Source: Dryocosmus kuriphilus (lineage: Eukaryota > Arthropoda > Insecta > Hymenoptera > Cynipidae). From it: a stretch of DNA of 64,000 bases. The stretch spans positions 192,882,863 through 192,946,862 of the forward strand of contig CM076192.1 of assembly GCA_038277395.1 (NCBI GenBank). Direction: 5' to 3'. The notes below the pieces were generated by a model. That model had not been told where the DNA came from. It did no database searches and saw only the letters and a list, made by a program, of their open reading frames with translations. The position numbers and the translations under genes were made by a program. Below, piece by piece: positions 54,617 to 64,000 of the stretch. Position 1 is the stretch's first letter. Every line of letters starts with the position of its first letter.

Positions 54617-57600
54617 TCATACTTTATTACTATTATCTACGGTTTCTATTTTTAAGTCGTTGATATTGTATTCCCCTATGTTTTTTCCTTTAAGGTTTTT
54701 TAACTCATAAATCGTAGGAGATACCTTTTTCTTAATTATAAATGGGCCTTCATATTGGTCAAAAAGTTTCCCTGCCTTCTTATCTGCTTTATTAGATAGT
54801 TTTGTTACCCTTTTTAATACCTTATCTCCTTTTTGGTATTCTATTTCCCTTCTCCTTAAGTTATACCTGGTAGCCTGTTTATCGTTAGCTTTATCCAGAT
54901 TATTCTGGACTTCTTCCTTTATTACCTGTAGACGTCTTAACCTATCTGTCCATTTATCTACACTTTGGAATTCAATTTCGTTATCTGATTCCATTTTTTT
55001 TCTCAACGACTGGAGTGGTTCTAGTTCGCGACCTAGATTTAAAAACGCTGGGGTGAATTGTGTCGTTGAATTTTTACTCGTATTAATCGCGAATTGTAGA
55101 TCATCTATATTTTCGTCCCATGTAGAATGATCGTTTTCTAGATAAGCTTTGATTATTTGCTTAATCGTTCTATTGTACCTTTCGGTTGGGTTCGCTTGGG
55201 GGTAATACTTCGGTGTTTTGGAGTGTCTGATTCCGAATTTTTCCGTTAATTCGCGGATAGTTTTAATTATGAATTCCGTTCCGTTGTCTGTGTGGAGGAT
55301 CCGCGGTGTCCCCCAACGAGAAATGACACGTTTATGGAATTCTTACTCTATTGTAGTTCCGTTTGCCTTTTTGATTGGGATAATTTCCACCCATTTAGTA
55401 AAAATATAAACGAAAACTAAAATATACTGATTTTTTCCCTTTTTTGATGTTGGTAGTGGGCTCATGATGTCTGCAGCAACCATGGTCCACGGTTCTTCTA
55501 TGATTCTTTTTCCCATTAACCTTATTTTCACTTGGTTACTCGGTTTCGTTCTTTGACATACCGTATAGTTTTTAACATATTTGATTATTTCCGAATACAT
55601 CCCTGGCCAGAGGTAGTACTCGGAAATTCTCGCGTGTGTTTTTTTTTCGGAACCTAAATGTCCCGCTTGTGTACTGTCGTGATTTTCTTTAAGAACTTGG
55701 TCTCGTAACTTTTTTGGTACGACGAGTTTCCATGGGTCAGAGTCTGGTAATAGTGTGGATTTTAAGGGATCCGTTCTATAAAAGTACAGCTGAGAGTCTC
55801 TAATTCTCCATTTTTCGTTTTCTTCCGGGTTCTTGTTAATTTGTCTGATCTTAGCTGAGTACCATTCGTCTGTCGTGTCGTTTGTATCTGCTTTTGGCTT
55901 TTCTACACTGCTTGACAGGCGAAAAGCAATTGACTTCGCGTTTTCTCCCGATCTTGATAGTGCGTCTGGCACTACATTTGAACTGCCTTTCCGGTACATG
56001 ACTTCGTAATCATACTCGAGCAGTTCCAACGCCCATCTTGCTAGTCTGCCAGTGGGGTTTTTCAAATTGTGGAGCCACTTTAACGCGAGATGGTCTGTAA
56101 TAACTTTAAATTTATATCCCTCGAGGTATGGTCTAAATTTTCGAATTGCCCATACCACGGCTAGGCACTCCTTTTCCGAGGCTGAATAACGAGTTTCCGC
56201 GTCGTTAAGGGCTCTTCTCGCGTAACCTATTACATAATTTCTTCCTTCTAGATTCTGAGTAAGTACGGCTCCTAAGCCCGTATTGCTCGCATCTGTCTCT
56301 AGTTGAAAAGGTTGTGTAAAATCCGGGCAAGTTAAAATCGGTGCTGATGTCAGAAGATCTTTAATTTTTTGGAACGCTTCGTCTTGTTCCAAACCCCATT
56401 CCCATGCCTGTTTCTTTTTTAGCAATTTATTCAGGGATTCGATTACTTCCGAAAAATTGGGTATGAATTTCCTGTACCAACTGGTCATTCCTATAATTCG
56501 CTGGATTTGTTTAACGTTTTTTGGTTTCGGAAAGTTAAGGATTGGTTTCACTTTGTCGTTATCTACTTGCAACCCTTTTTCATTTACTTTAAAACCTAAA
56601 TATCTTATTTCCGAACAGCCGAATTCGCATTTATCCGGACTGATCGTTAATCTAGCTTGATTTAATTTATCTAATACGATTTTCAAATATTTTAGGTGAT
56701 CCTCAAAACTTTCCGTGACTATAATTATGTCGTCCAGATAACAGAAAACATTAGGCTTAAGGTCTGGGGTAATTATCTTATCCATAAGCCTTTGGAAAGT
56801 GGCTGGTGCATTTGTCAGCCCAAATGGCATCCTGTTAAACTCAAACATGCCCTTACCGGGTACTGTAAATGCTGTAATCGGTTTGGACTTTTCTTCCAAA
56901 GGAATTTGCAGATAAGCCATCTTAAAATCGATTTTTGAAATGAACTTTGCTGCTCTAAGGGTGTCTAAAATCTCAGTCATTAGCGGGATGGGGTATAAAT
57001 CCTTTTTCGTTATGTTGTTAACCTTTCGAAAATCTAGGCAAAATCTGTATTCTCCGTTCGGTTTCTTAATCATGACAATTGGATTCGACCAATCTGAATG
57101 CGAATGCCTTATTATTCCCTGTTCTAACATTTTATCAACCTCTTTATAAATTTCTTCCTTTATTTTTGGACTTACATGATAGTACGGCTGTTTTATCGGT
57201 TCCTGCCCCGGAACATCAATTTTGTGTTCCGTTAAATGGGTTGCCCTGTGTTCCTTTCCCTGGTAGGTTTTTACTTTATCTTCCAGTAACTTTTCTAGTT
57301 GGATTTGTTGACTATTATTCAGTTCAACAATACCCTCGCAAATTTCCGAAGAATTTAAGTTCTGTTCTTCAATTTTCCCTGGGCCGTTCTTTATATTGTT
57401 TAATAAAATCGCCCTATTTTTAAAATTTATCCATTGGTTTCTGTTTTTCTTTTCTACCAATTCCTTAACCTTTTCCGGTTCTTTATTATTTTTATTGATC
57501 CTACTATCCTTTTTCCTATCATTTTCCTGATCCTTGTTACTCCTAATTCTATCCGAATTCTTTTTCTTCCTTTTATCTCTAATTCTAGGTCAGTCTCGGG

Positions 57601-58357
57601 TGTTTGTCTCGTTGCCAGTCTCTTGGGTAGGGATTTCTTCCAAAGGTTGGAATTTGTTGCTCGTGGGAATATTTATTACATTAGGGATATCCTAGTCAGG
57701 ATCTGTTACAGGAATTTGGACTTTATTTATATCTTGGGAAGGTTGTGGATCTATAACTACTGGGGGTATTTCGCTATTTTCCCGATTTCGTGTTGCTTTG
57801 TCGTATTCTCTATCGCTTTTGAGGTCAATCGTACCTCCGAACGTCGGTTTAAATTTGTCGGTTTTATTTACATCCTTATTTTCTAACTTATACCTGCTAT
57901 TTACATTCGTCTTATTTCTAATTTCCTTTTCTTCCTTTCCAGGTTTAATTTCCTTTTCGAATGTGTTCTCTTTAATTGGACGGGGTAATGCGTTTGGTTG
58001 TGCTTCCATTAAATAACGCGTGGGAGGGCTACCTGGTAACCACCAAGTTTCTGTGTTGTAATCCAGGGTCATTTTTAGGCTTTTTAGCATATCTGTGCCT
58101 AGAATTCCTACTGAATTTAATTTTGGGACCAACCTGAAAAGTACGTGTTTTATTTCCTTCCCTATTAAAATTGGGATGACAACCTGTCCTATTATTTCGG
58201 CTTTCCCGCCGTCGGCGAACAATAGGCAATTAGAATCCGGTTTTAAGATGCTAAATTTTTCTTTTTTAATTTTTTCAATTAATTTCTCTCCTGCATAGGA
58301 GTGTGAGGCACCTGTATCTATTAAAATTCGAAATAAATCTTTTTCGAATTTTGTCAT
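54617..58357 (-). pseudogene. Gypsy pol (protease-RT-RNase H-integrase), three in-frame stops
   Basis: One frame from 58357 to 54617. Protease: FRILIDTGASHSYAGEKLI at the start. Then TAG (57692-57694) and TGA (57590-57592) in a poorly conserved spacer. RT-RNase H: HVSPKIKEEIYKEVDKMLEQ, GEYRFCLDFRKVNNIT, FNRMPFGLTNAPATFQRLMD, CYLDDIIIV, TDASNTGLGAVLTQN. Integrase zinc region (HLGSEKKTHARISEYYLWPGM, CQRTKPS) and first Asp (MVAADIMSPLP), then TAA at 55343-55345. The frame continues with the second Asp (HTDNGTEF) and Glu (NPTERYNRTIK) and ends with a GPY/F-like segment (QYEGPFIIKKK). Domain residues look intact, so only the stops disable it. Confidence 0.9.
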
Positions 58358-58443
58358 TAGATGAAAACGTGTTTCTGTGATTTCATCTTTATCCGAACTT
58401 AAATATTCTGGCGTTCCGATATTAGGTGTTATTTTATTTTCGC

Positions 58444-58743
58444 CTAATATCCGCCCTGGTAGTTTCCCTGGTTATATAAATAATAAGGACATTCCCGTTT
58501 AAAATGACCTGGCATTTTGCAATAATAACAAGTCGAATCGCTGTTATCATTATCCCTCTTTGTTTTTTCTGAATTTGTATTTTTCCCTGCGCTTTGATTT
58601 TTATCGCCATTGTTTGGCTTTTGGGGATTCTTGTTCTTATTTTCCCCTGATGCGCTTTCTGTTTTTTCATTCGGAAATTCTATCATAGGGTTATTCTGAT
58701 TTTGGTTTAGGCCTAATGCTGTTTGGTTAAATTGGGATAGCAT
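58444..58743 (-). CDS. Gypsy nucleocapsid part of gag
   Basis: Frame -1 relative to the main gag ORF. Contains one CCHC knuckle, CYYCKMPGHFKREC (C-x2-C-x4-H-x4-C), after an Asn/Lys-rich stretch, and ends about 10 codons later. Coding sense runs back in this frame to about 58905 with an aromatic/Pro-rich linker (YPPFGFPFLPFQPQF). The split from gag at an AAAA run near 58905 may be a one-base mutation or a frameshift site. RNA packaging would be its role. Confidence 0.75.
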   Translation of the reverse strand: MLSQFNQTALGLNQNQNNPMIEFPNEKTESASGENKNKNPQKPNNGDKNQSAGKNTNSEKTKRDNDNSDSTCYYCKMPGHFKRECPYYLYNQGNYQGGY

Positions 58744-58832
58744 CTGATTGTAGGGATTGAAATTTAATCTTGGAACATTATTTGGAAATCTGGGTTGGAA
58801 TCCTGGTGGGATCCTAGGTCTGAAATTGGGTC

Positions 58833-60353
58833 TTAGGTTTTGTTGAAATTGAGGTTGAAATGGTAAAAAAGGAAATCCGAATGGTGGGTATGGGTATCGA
58901 TTTTAAAAGGCTTTTTAAAAGGCTTTTTACCTTGATTATTGAGATTTTTCCCGTTATTACTTTCCTTTTTATCCTCCTTATTGGGTTCCGAATTATTCTT
59001 ATCATTGTTTCCACTTTGTTCCCTTTTTTCTTCTATTTTAGGTTCTGTTATTTGTAAAACCTGACCTCTAATTTTTGATTTAACCAACTCTGTTTCCCAT
59101 TCTTTTCCCAACTCCTCCAATTCTTCAAATGTCTGAAAATCGTTTCTCTTTATATACATTTTATATTCTATCCGGAGGTTTTCGTATGTTCGGCGCAATT
59201 CCCATTCTAAACTTTTTCTGGGGTATAGCTTGGTAAATAACTTTCTGATTTCCGTTAAGTACGAGTGAATATCCTGAGTTCTTTTTTGGTTACAAAACTT
59301 TATTTTTTGCCTAATTTCCTCGGAAAATTTCTCGTCAATGTATGCGCTTTTAAAATCATCAAAAAAGTCGGATAAGTTTCTCCACGAATTTTTATTAATT
59401 GAGAACCAGTCACGTGCATCCTCAATCAATACCGCGTCTAAATTTTCTAGTATGTCGCGGTCATTTATTCTGTACCCCCTTTTAAATCGTCTTAAATCTT
59501 CAAGGAAGCTGGCTGGGCTATCCTCTTTATTATTTCTAAATTTGTCCGGCCAATTTGTCATTATTTGGAATGGTGTTTGTACCATTCCAAATGGGAAATA
59601 TGTCGCTTGAATTGTTTCGTTGTTTCTATATTCTGGTTCGTATTCACTTTCCGAATTATCTCTAAAATTTCGCGACCATCTATTCGACCTTTCCCTTGTT
59701 GTCCAATTTTTGCGAGATCTGTTTCGGTTAGAATTTAAATCGTATCCCTCGTCATCGCTGGAGTCAGAGTCGTAAATTCTGAAGTCCGTTTCTTTTTCCC
59801 TTCTTTCAATTAACGCTTTGTTTACTACACTCTTAGTGGTTTCCCTAGGTCTTTCTTCAAGGTTAAACTGAACTGAGTACCTACTGCGTGGTTCGTTTCT
59901 TTTATCTATAGGTGTTCTTTCTGATTTTGTCCTATCTATCGTTTCTTTTGTAAATGAACTATGGGCCTGTGGGTTTAAATTATGTTTACGAATTTTTGAC
60001 TGTTCCATTTTTTCTTTTAAAAACCTTTCTTTTTGTTTATTCATGAACTCGTTATATTCCGCGCTGTTTAAGAGTTCGTCTGTCTCTAATAAAAATTGAG
60101 TGTTGTTTTCCAAGAATGAGTCAATTTCGAATGTTTTATTGTTAATCGTCCCTAAGATTTCTCGATCCTCTGTTAAGTTTTTTTGTTGCCTGGGTAAATT
60201 TAGTGTTGGTAAATCTGTATGCTCCCAAGCTAGTGACGCATAAGGGTTAATTATTTTACTTGGTTCTTTGTTTGTAATTTCCAAGTCCCTACCCGATTTT
60301 CTCATTCGTGTTGTTTCGTTATTATTTTTACGAAAACTCCTACCTCGTCCCAC
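58833..60353 (-). CDS. Gypsy gag (capsid region)
   Basis: 506 codons. The first 230 are polar and disordered-looking with many Arg/Glu (for example RRKNWTTRERSNRWSRNFRD-like blocks). From about 255 a capsid-like retrotransposon Gag domain follows (FGMVQTPFQIMTNWPDKF, SPASFLEDLRRFKRGY, DARDWFSINKNSW, YLTEIRKLFTKLYP). It ends in a Lys/Asn-rich tail, with the frame breaking before the knuckle. Start chosen at the first Met (MGRGRSFRKN), about 1.3 kb from the 5' LTR. Forms the particle shell. Confidence 0.85.
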   Translation of the reverse strand: MGRGRSFRKNNNETTRMRKSGRDLEITNKEPSKIINPYASLAWEHTDLPTLNLPRQQKNLTEDREILGTINNKTFEIDSFLENNTQFLLETDELLNSAEYNEFMNKQKERFLKEKMEQSKIRKHNLNPQAHSSFTKETIDRTKSERTPIDKRNEPRSRYSVQFNLEERPRETTKSVVNKALIERREKETDFRIYDSDSSDDEGYDLNSNRNRSRKNWTTRERSNRWSRNFRDNSESEYEPEYRNNETIQATYFPFGMVQTPFQIMTNWPDKFRNNKEDSPASFLEDLRRFKRGYRINDRDILENLDAVLIEDARDWFSINKNSWRNLSDFFDDFKSAYIDEKFSEEIRQKIKFCNQKRTQDIHSYLTEIRKLFTKLYPRKSLEWELRRTYENLRIEYKMYIKRNDFQTFEELEELGKEWETELVKSKIRGQVLQITEPKIEEKREQSGNNDKNNSEPNKEDKKESNNGKNLNNQGKKPFKKPFKIDTHTHHSDFLFYHFNLNFNKT

Positions 60354-61667
60354 GGATCGGTTTATTATTTTGGGAATTGTACCTGTATTTGATGTTTTGT
60401 TTATTCCAGAGTCCGGAGTTGGAAGTGTGCTATAGCTCCTTCCAAGTCCAGGCTCTCTTGATCGGTTTGAATTTCCGTTTGTTTCTTCATTTTGTTTTTA
60501 TTTATTTTTAAATTTCCTGATCTGAGTTTCATTAATACAGATTGGATAATCGTTAAAAATCTTAATTTTTTTCCCTTTGTAGTATCTACGGTTGTTTGGG
60601 CTGTACAGCCGTCGATACTACATTAACCTGTAATTTAAATGTTTCGGGGACACCCTATATATATATGTATGGTTTCTTATTGCTATAGTATATTGGTTCT
60701 TTCTATACTACGTTGTCCGTTTATTATTTGGACATCCTGTATGATTTTCCTTTTAACCTGTTGGCTTCGTATTTGCCAATTCTCCTTTTGGGTTTCTTAA
60801 TTTAATTTACATTTTATTTTCAATGTTTCGGATTATCACATTAATTCATGTGATCCGAAAATTTGTCTATTTTTACTGTAAGTAGCCTGGTTTGCAAAGT
60901 ACAGCGCGTGACCTTTGCGCGCTCAGTACTCGCGACCTCGCGGACAGCCCGTCGTCCGGTGAGTTACCCTCTACCGTACCACGGTCTGTATTTCGTATAC
61001 TGTGCACCCCCCCGTCTCGCAACTAGTCACTCTGTGACGTAGGATGGCTTGTATATGCGATGACAGTCGAATTTCTTTCCATTTCTCAAAGTTTTCGTAT
61101 TTCTCATTAAAATTTAATTCCTTGTTAACTTTGAATATTTCGACTCTCTTTACATTTCATTCTCGCCACATTCCATCTTGTTTTGAAAGCAAGACTACTG
61201 ACCTTGTACTGCCCAATTAACTGTTTGATGCGAACTTTATCTCTCTGTAGGTTTCCCAAGTTATTTCGATTTTATTTTTCAATTATATTCTTTCTTGAAA
61301 CGATTTTATTTTCTTTTAGATTTATTTTAAAGTTTTATTCCTTTTTAAATTTAATAGTTTTTCGATTTAGTTTCCCCGCACTTTGCAACCCAATAAACTG
61401 TCACTTCCTAACATGATATAGTACCAATCCGAAACATGGCTAAATTATCAAATACATAATAAAATTAACAATATTACCAAAATTATTACACAATAGGCAT
61501 GAACAATGTCATAGTAGCATCAGAAACATTACAAATTCATTATTCACTGGCATAGGCGGGAGATATGTGGCATGCAAATTTGGAGTTGGATGTCGGGTCA
61601 TGGAGTTTGATCTCGTTTTTCCTAATCTCGGCGGGATAAGGGGGGAAGATTAGGGAATTTTTTGGGT
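60354..61667 (-). other. Gypsy leader, 1.3 kb
   Basis: No coding frame of note. A 13-pair imperfect stem (GTAGTATCTACGG with CCGTCGATACTAC, 60581-60623) and two 'ggacaccct/ggacatcct' strings (60650, 60733) stand out. The length is unusual for gypsy elements, and an older insertion may be included. Confidence 0.6.
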
Positions 61668-61685
61668 TCTTTTTGTTGGGCGCCA
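61668..61685 (-). promoter_or_regulatory. Primer-binding site
   Basis: The coding strand reads TGGCGCCCAACAAAAAGA two bases inside the 5' LTR. TGGCGCC is the usual start of gypsy-type primer sites; the exact tRNA was not identified. Confidence 0.8.
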
Positions 61686-61687
61686 GG

Positions 61688-62076
61688 TTTGAGCATGAGA
61701 AGGACAAACCGGGGAAGGGGGTGAGGAGGTGGACGCCGAGATCAGGGTAAACACAGTAAAAAGGCGGATATATACATATAAAACGTAGGTATATTCAAAG
61801 TTAAAAAGATTTTACCAACCTCGGAGCAACAATCCAGATAAGTGACAACTCGAGACACAATAGTAAAGTCCAGGGAACTTGGACTAAGACAGCGTTAGGG
61901 AGACTGGCTGACGAGCCGACAACAGACTGATTAGAACTGAGAGCCACTAAGAACTAACTGACTGCACGAGCAACGAGAGCTGCCGCCAGCCACACGCACG
62001 GGATCCTTCGTGGATTCCCGGGCGGGCTCGGCAAAGGGTCCCGTCGCTCGGGCAGCCACGCGACATCTATGTTACA
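61688..62076 (-). repeat. Gypsy LTR, 5' side
   Basis: 389 bp partner of 52878-53267, followed on the outside by the target duplication ATAG and on the inside by the primer-binding site. Confidence 0.95.
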
Positions 62077-62589
62077 ATAGAAATGATAATTAACAAAGTT
62101 TTTCACCTGAAAAAGCGCTACAAATTTGCTTTCAATCATTTTTTTGAGCAGACGTGTAGTTTTTGAGTTATGCGTGAAACATGTTATGAAATATAAAGAA
62201 AACAACTTTCCAGCAAAACTATGCAAGATATGAGAAAATATTAATAAGCAGAATTGTTCACCTTGGAAAGAGAGAGATAATGATGAGAATGGATTCCTTA
62301 AGAGCGATAGAGCCTTAAGTAAAATAATTTATTTTGAAATTTTGAATGTAAATGTTTATACGACCCATAAACATCGAGCGCGTAGCGCGAGGTGAATAAC
62401 CTTTCGAGCGCGAAGCGCGAGTGCCATAATAATAACGTATCTAGCGCGAAGCGCGAGTAAAATGTCGAGCGCGAAGCGTGAGTGCCAACAGACGCGCGCC
62501 GCATGCGCGTCCATACTTCGCGCGAAGCGGGCTGATTTTTTTATTATCGTTTTGTCGACAATACTATGTTATATATACAGAAATCATAA

Positions 62590-62990
62590 ATCCTAAAAGA
62601 CATCAATAACAAAGATGGAAGTTTACAATTCACTTTAGAAGAATCAATTGACAAGAAAATTAACTTCCTCGACATAACAATCATTTTCAGAAAAGGTTTT
62701 ATAGAAACTGACTGGTTTCACAAACCAAATTATTCTGGCCTTACTCTAAACTACTTTTCTAATCACCACCAAAATCATAAAAAAGGAGTAATTACATCAC
62801 TTGTTGATAGATCTTATAAAATCTCAGAAACACAATTTTTATACAAAAATATCAATTTTAATTAGAAAACTTTTATTAAAGATAATTATCCGCATGTCTT
62901 CCTTTATCAACAATATCAAAAAAAGATTAATACATCTTGAACAACTTGGAGATAATATATACAATAACGATCAAATTAATAACAAGGAAA
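62590..62990 (+). pseudogene. Penelope-like reverse transcriptase fragment
   Basis: In one frame: LEESIDKKINFLDITI, then GFIETDWFHKPNYSGLTLNY, then SNHHQNHKKGVITSLVDRSY, then, after a stop, KDNYPHVFLY. The LDI, YxKP...SGxxLNYxSxHPxxHKKG order is typical of the C-terminal RT region of Penelope-like elements (often followed by GIY-YIG). Both ends are missing. Mutated and inactive. Confidence 0.7.
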
Positions 62991-63265
62991 TTGATTTTTC
63001 TAAAATTATCACTTCACCTTACACAGAAGGTCTGTATTTTTCCTTAATAATAATTTGTAAAAAACTAAATATAACTATCGTTTTTTTAATTAAAATGAAA
63101 CTGGGCTTCCGTTTCCGGTACCAAAAGGTAAATTTCGCGTGTTTATTCTGTGCTATCTTTTATGGTTTTGGCGACGTGTGTGGAGGTGTGATTGAGTTGA
63201 AAGGCGATAAGGGAGGTGAGTGTAGTGAAAGCGTTGAGTGGTGGTGTGGGGGAGTTGTTTTGTAA

Positions 63266-64000
63266 GGTTAAAAGGGTTGAAATGAAAGTCGAAAGTGAGA
63301 GTTTAGAGGTTAGTTAACGAGTTCGGAAAAGTGAGAGGGAAGACAAGGGACAGCAGATCGGCAAGTTAGACCAGCATGTTTACAATGAGAAGCCCAACGG
63401 GGGCCGGTAGAGGGCAGCAGCAGGTAGATAGCATCGGTGATGTTGAGCCTACTGTGGCTGGTAAGACAGGGAGGGGTAAGGGTGATGCGGGGGATAGTAC
63501 TGATGATGGAAAGAAGCAGTTTACTACGCCCAGAAGCCTTGTGAGGGGGGAGAAAGAAGGGGTACTAGCCGGCAGAAGAACTCGAGGTAAACCGCCAAAT
63601 TGGGAACTGCTTAGTAGATCGAGGTCTAGCAGTTTAGGGTCGAGACAACTTTTTATCAAGTGGGGAGAGGGGGGAGGTTTAACGGATAAAAGCGATGAGG
63701 GAGACAAGACGGATGATAGTAAAAGATCAAGGGAGGAAGAGGAGAATGAACAAGAAGAAGAGAAATTGCAGAAAAAGCTTAAGAAAAAGTCTCCACCGGA
63801 GAGGAATAAGGCAAAAGGGGAAGTCGATCTAGAAAATCTGAAAAGTCTCATTAAAGGGTTTAGAGAGGAAACAAACCGTAGCCTGAGTGCCATGCAAAAG
63901 AGAGGGGATGAGGCCTGGGAGGAAATGAGAGAAAGTTAGAGAAAAGTGGGAAGAATGGGATCTGGTGTGAAGGCAAGAAAAGGATAAAGTTTGGAAACAG
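63266..64000 (+). CDS. Partial ORF1-like protein, possible LINE 5' region
   Basis: ATG at 63376 follows a GA-rich leader and opens 187 codons: Gly/Arg-rich start (SPTGAGRGQQQ), a basic middle (GRRTRGKPPNWELLSRSRSS), an acidic-to-lysine stretch (SREEEENEQEEEKLQKKLKK), and a helix (LENLKSLIKGFREETNRSL). It stops at 63939 with an out-of-frame continuation reading REKWEEWDLV. Such disordered-then-coiled-coil proteins head several insect non-LTR elements, but no RT is in view because the window ends. It could also be a host gene fragment. Confidence 0.4.

Larger units (their letters stand above)
52878..62076 (-). mobile_element. Ty3/gypsy LTR retrotransposon, young, with extra 3' ORFs
   Basis: LTRs at 52878-53267 and 61688-62076 are about 98% alike by eye. 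Target duplication ATAG (52874-52877 and 62077-62080). On the minus strand: primer site, 1.3-kb leader, gag, nucleocapsid, protease, RT, RNase H, integrase, then two extra ORFs and a poly-G polypurine tract. Gag, nucleocapsid and pol lie in three frames, and pol has three in-frame stops. The near-identical LTRs contrast with the broken pol, so it was probably copied by a related active element. Confidence 0.95.
52355..62541 (+). mobile_element. Hairpin-ended element, split by the gypsy insertion
   Basis: Right-arm orientation. The 5' part is 52355-52877 (ACATTCTCATC, 'tttcgcggacttcatgaaat', TTGTCG tract at 52489-52520, 150-base units), and the 3' part resumes at 62077 with 'atagaaatgataattaacaaag', runs through GC hairpins at 62372-62525 and ends 'gcgggctgattttttt' at 62541. 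The final hairpin is truncated. The gypsy element fills 52878-62076. Confidence 0.85.

Noticed and set aside
63366..63893. 175-codon minus-strand frame
   Set aside because: Ser/Leu/Pro-rich complement of the + strand charged ORF; the + strand frame has the more protein-like pattern.

Overview
The window looks like accessory, transposon-dense nuclear DNA of an insect. It is AT-rich, has no bacterial-style operons, and carries mariner, Tc1, jockey-like, RTE-like, BEL/Pao, Ty3/gypsy and Penelope-like sequences. Long tracts of degenerate 'TTCAACnAAAAA' oligomers remind me of gall-wasp and other hymenopteran genomes, but assignment to Hymenoptera is inference. No rRNA, tRNA or CRISPR array was recognised. 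Almost every long reading frame belongs to a mobile element. The only non-transposon coding candidates are short exons with consistent splice phase.

Layout. 0-3 kb: deleted mariner copy (467-1497) and a two-copy 281-bp repeat. 3.3-5.7 kb: a segment with three small phase-1 exons, duplicated again at 49.4-51.5 kb. 5.7-13.9 kb: degenerate repeats, a 121-bp tandem repeat, a decayed jockey-like LINE (minus strand) and a 5'-truncated mariner. 16.0-19.1 kb: a 3.2-kb inverted pair of elements whose ends carry arrays of GC hairpins in AT-rich DNA; relatives lie at 19.5-20.5, 30.5-32.2, 51.6-52.9 and 62.1-62.5 kb. 21.5-29.0 kb: a decayed BEL/Pao element (minus strand) with a Tc1 element (DD34E, 49-bp TIRs) inserted in its pol. 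34.2-37.8 kb: an RTE-like LINE with a 15-bp target duplication, inside a TTTAAGG-rich tract.

38.2-47.4 kb is a tandem segmental duplication. Copy A has a 1326-bp mariner inserted at a TA that is still empty in copy B. Copy B contains four exact-length 415-bp tandem units. Each copy carries one large exon of an unrecognised gene: copy A has a frameshift but a good splice donor, copy B has an open frame but no donor. Downstream exons at 48.9, 50.5 and 51.5 kb continue in the same phase, so 42.2-51.6 kb may hold one unknown gene or its remains.

52.9-62.1 kb is a young Ty3/gypsy element (minus strand, near-identical 390-bp LTRs, ATAG target duplication) nested in one of the hairpin-bearing elements. 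Besides gag and pol it encodes two extra proteins after integrase. They share the same C-x2-C-x11-H-x3-C finger layout, and the second adds an Ala/Pro repeat and a long coiled coil. The window ends with a Penelope-like fragment and the start of an unidentified + strand frame, possibly a LINE ORF1.
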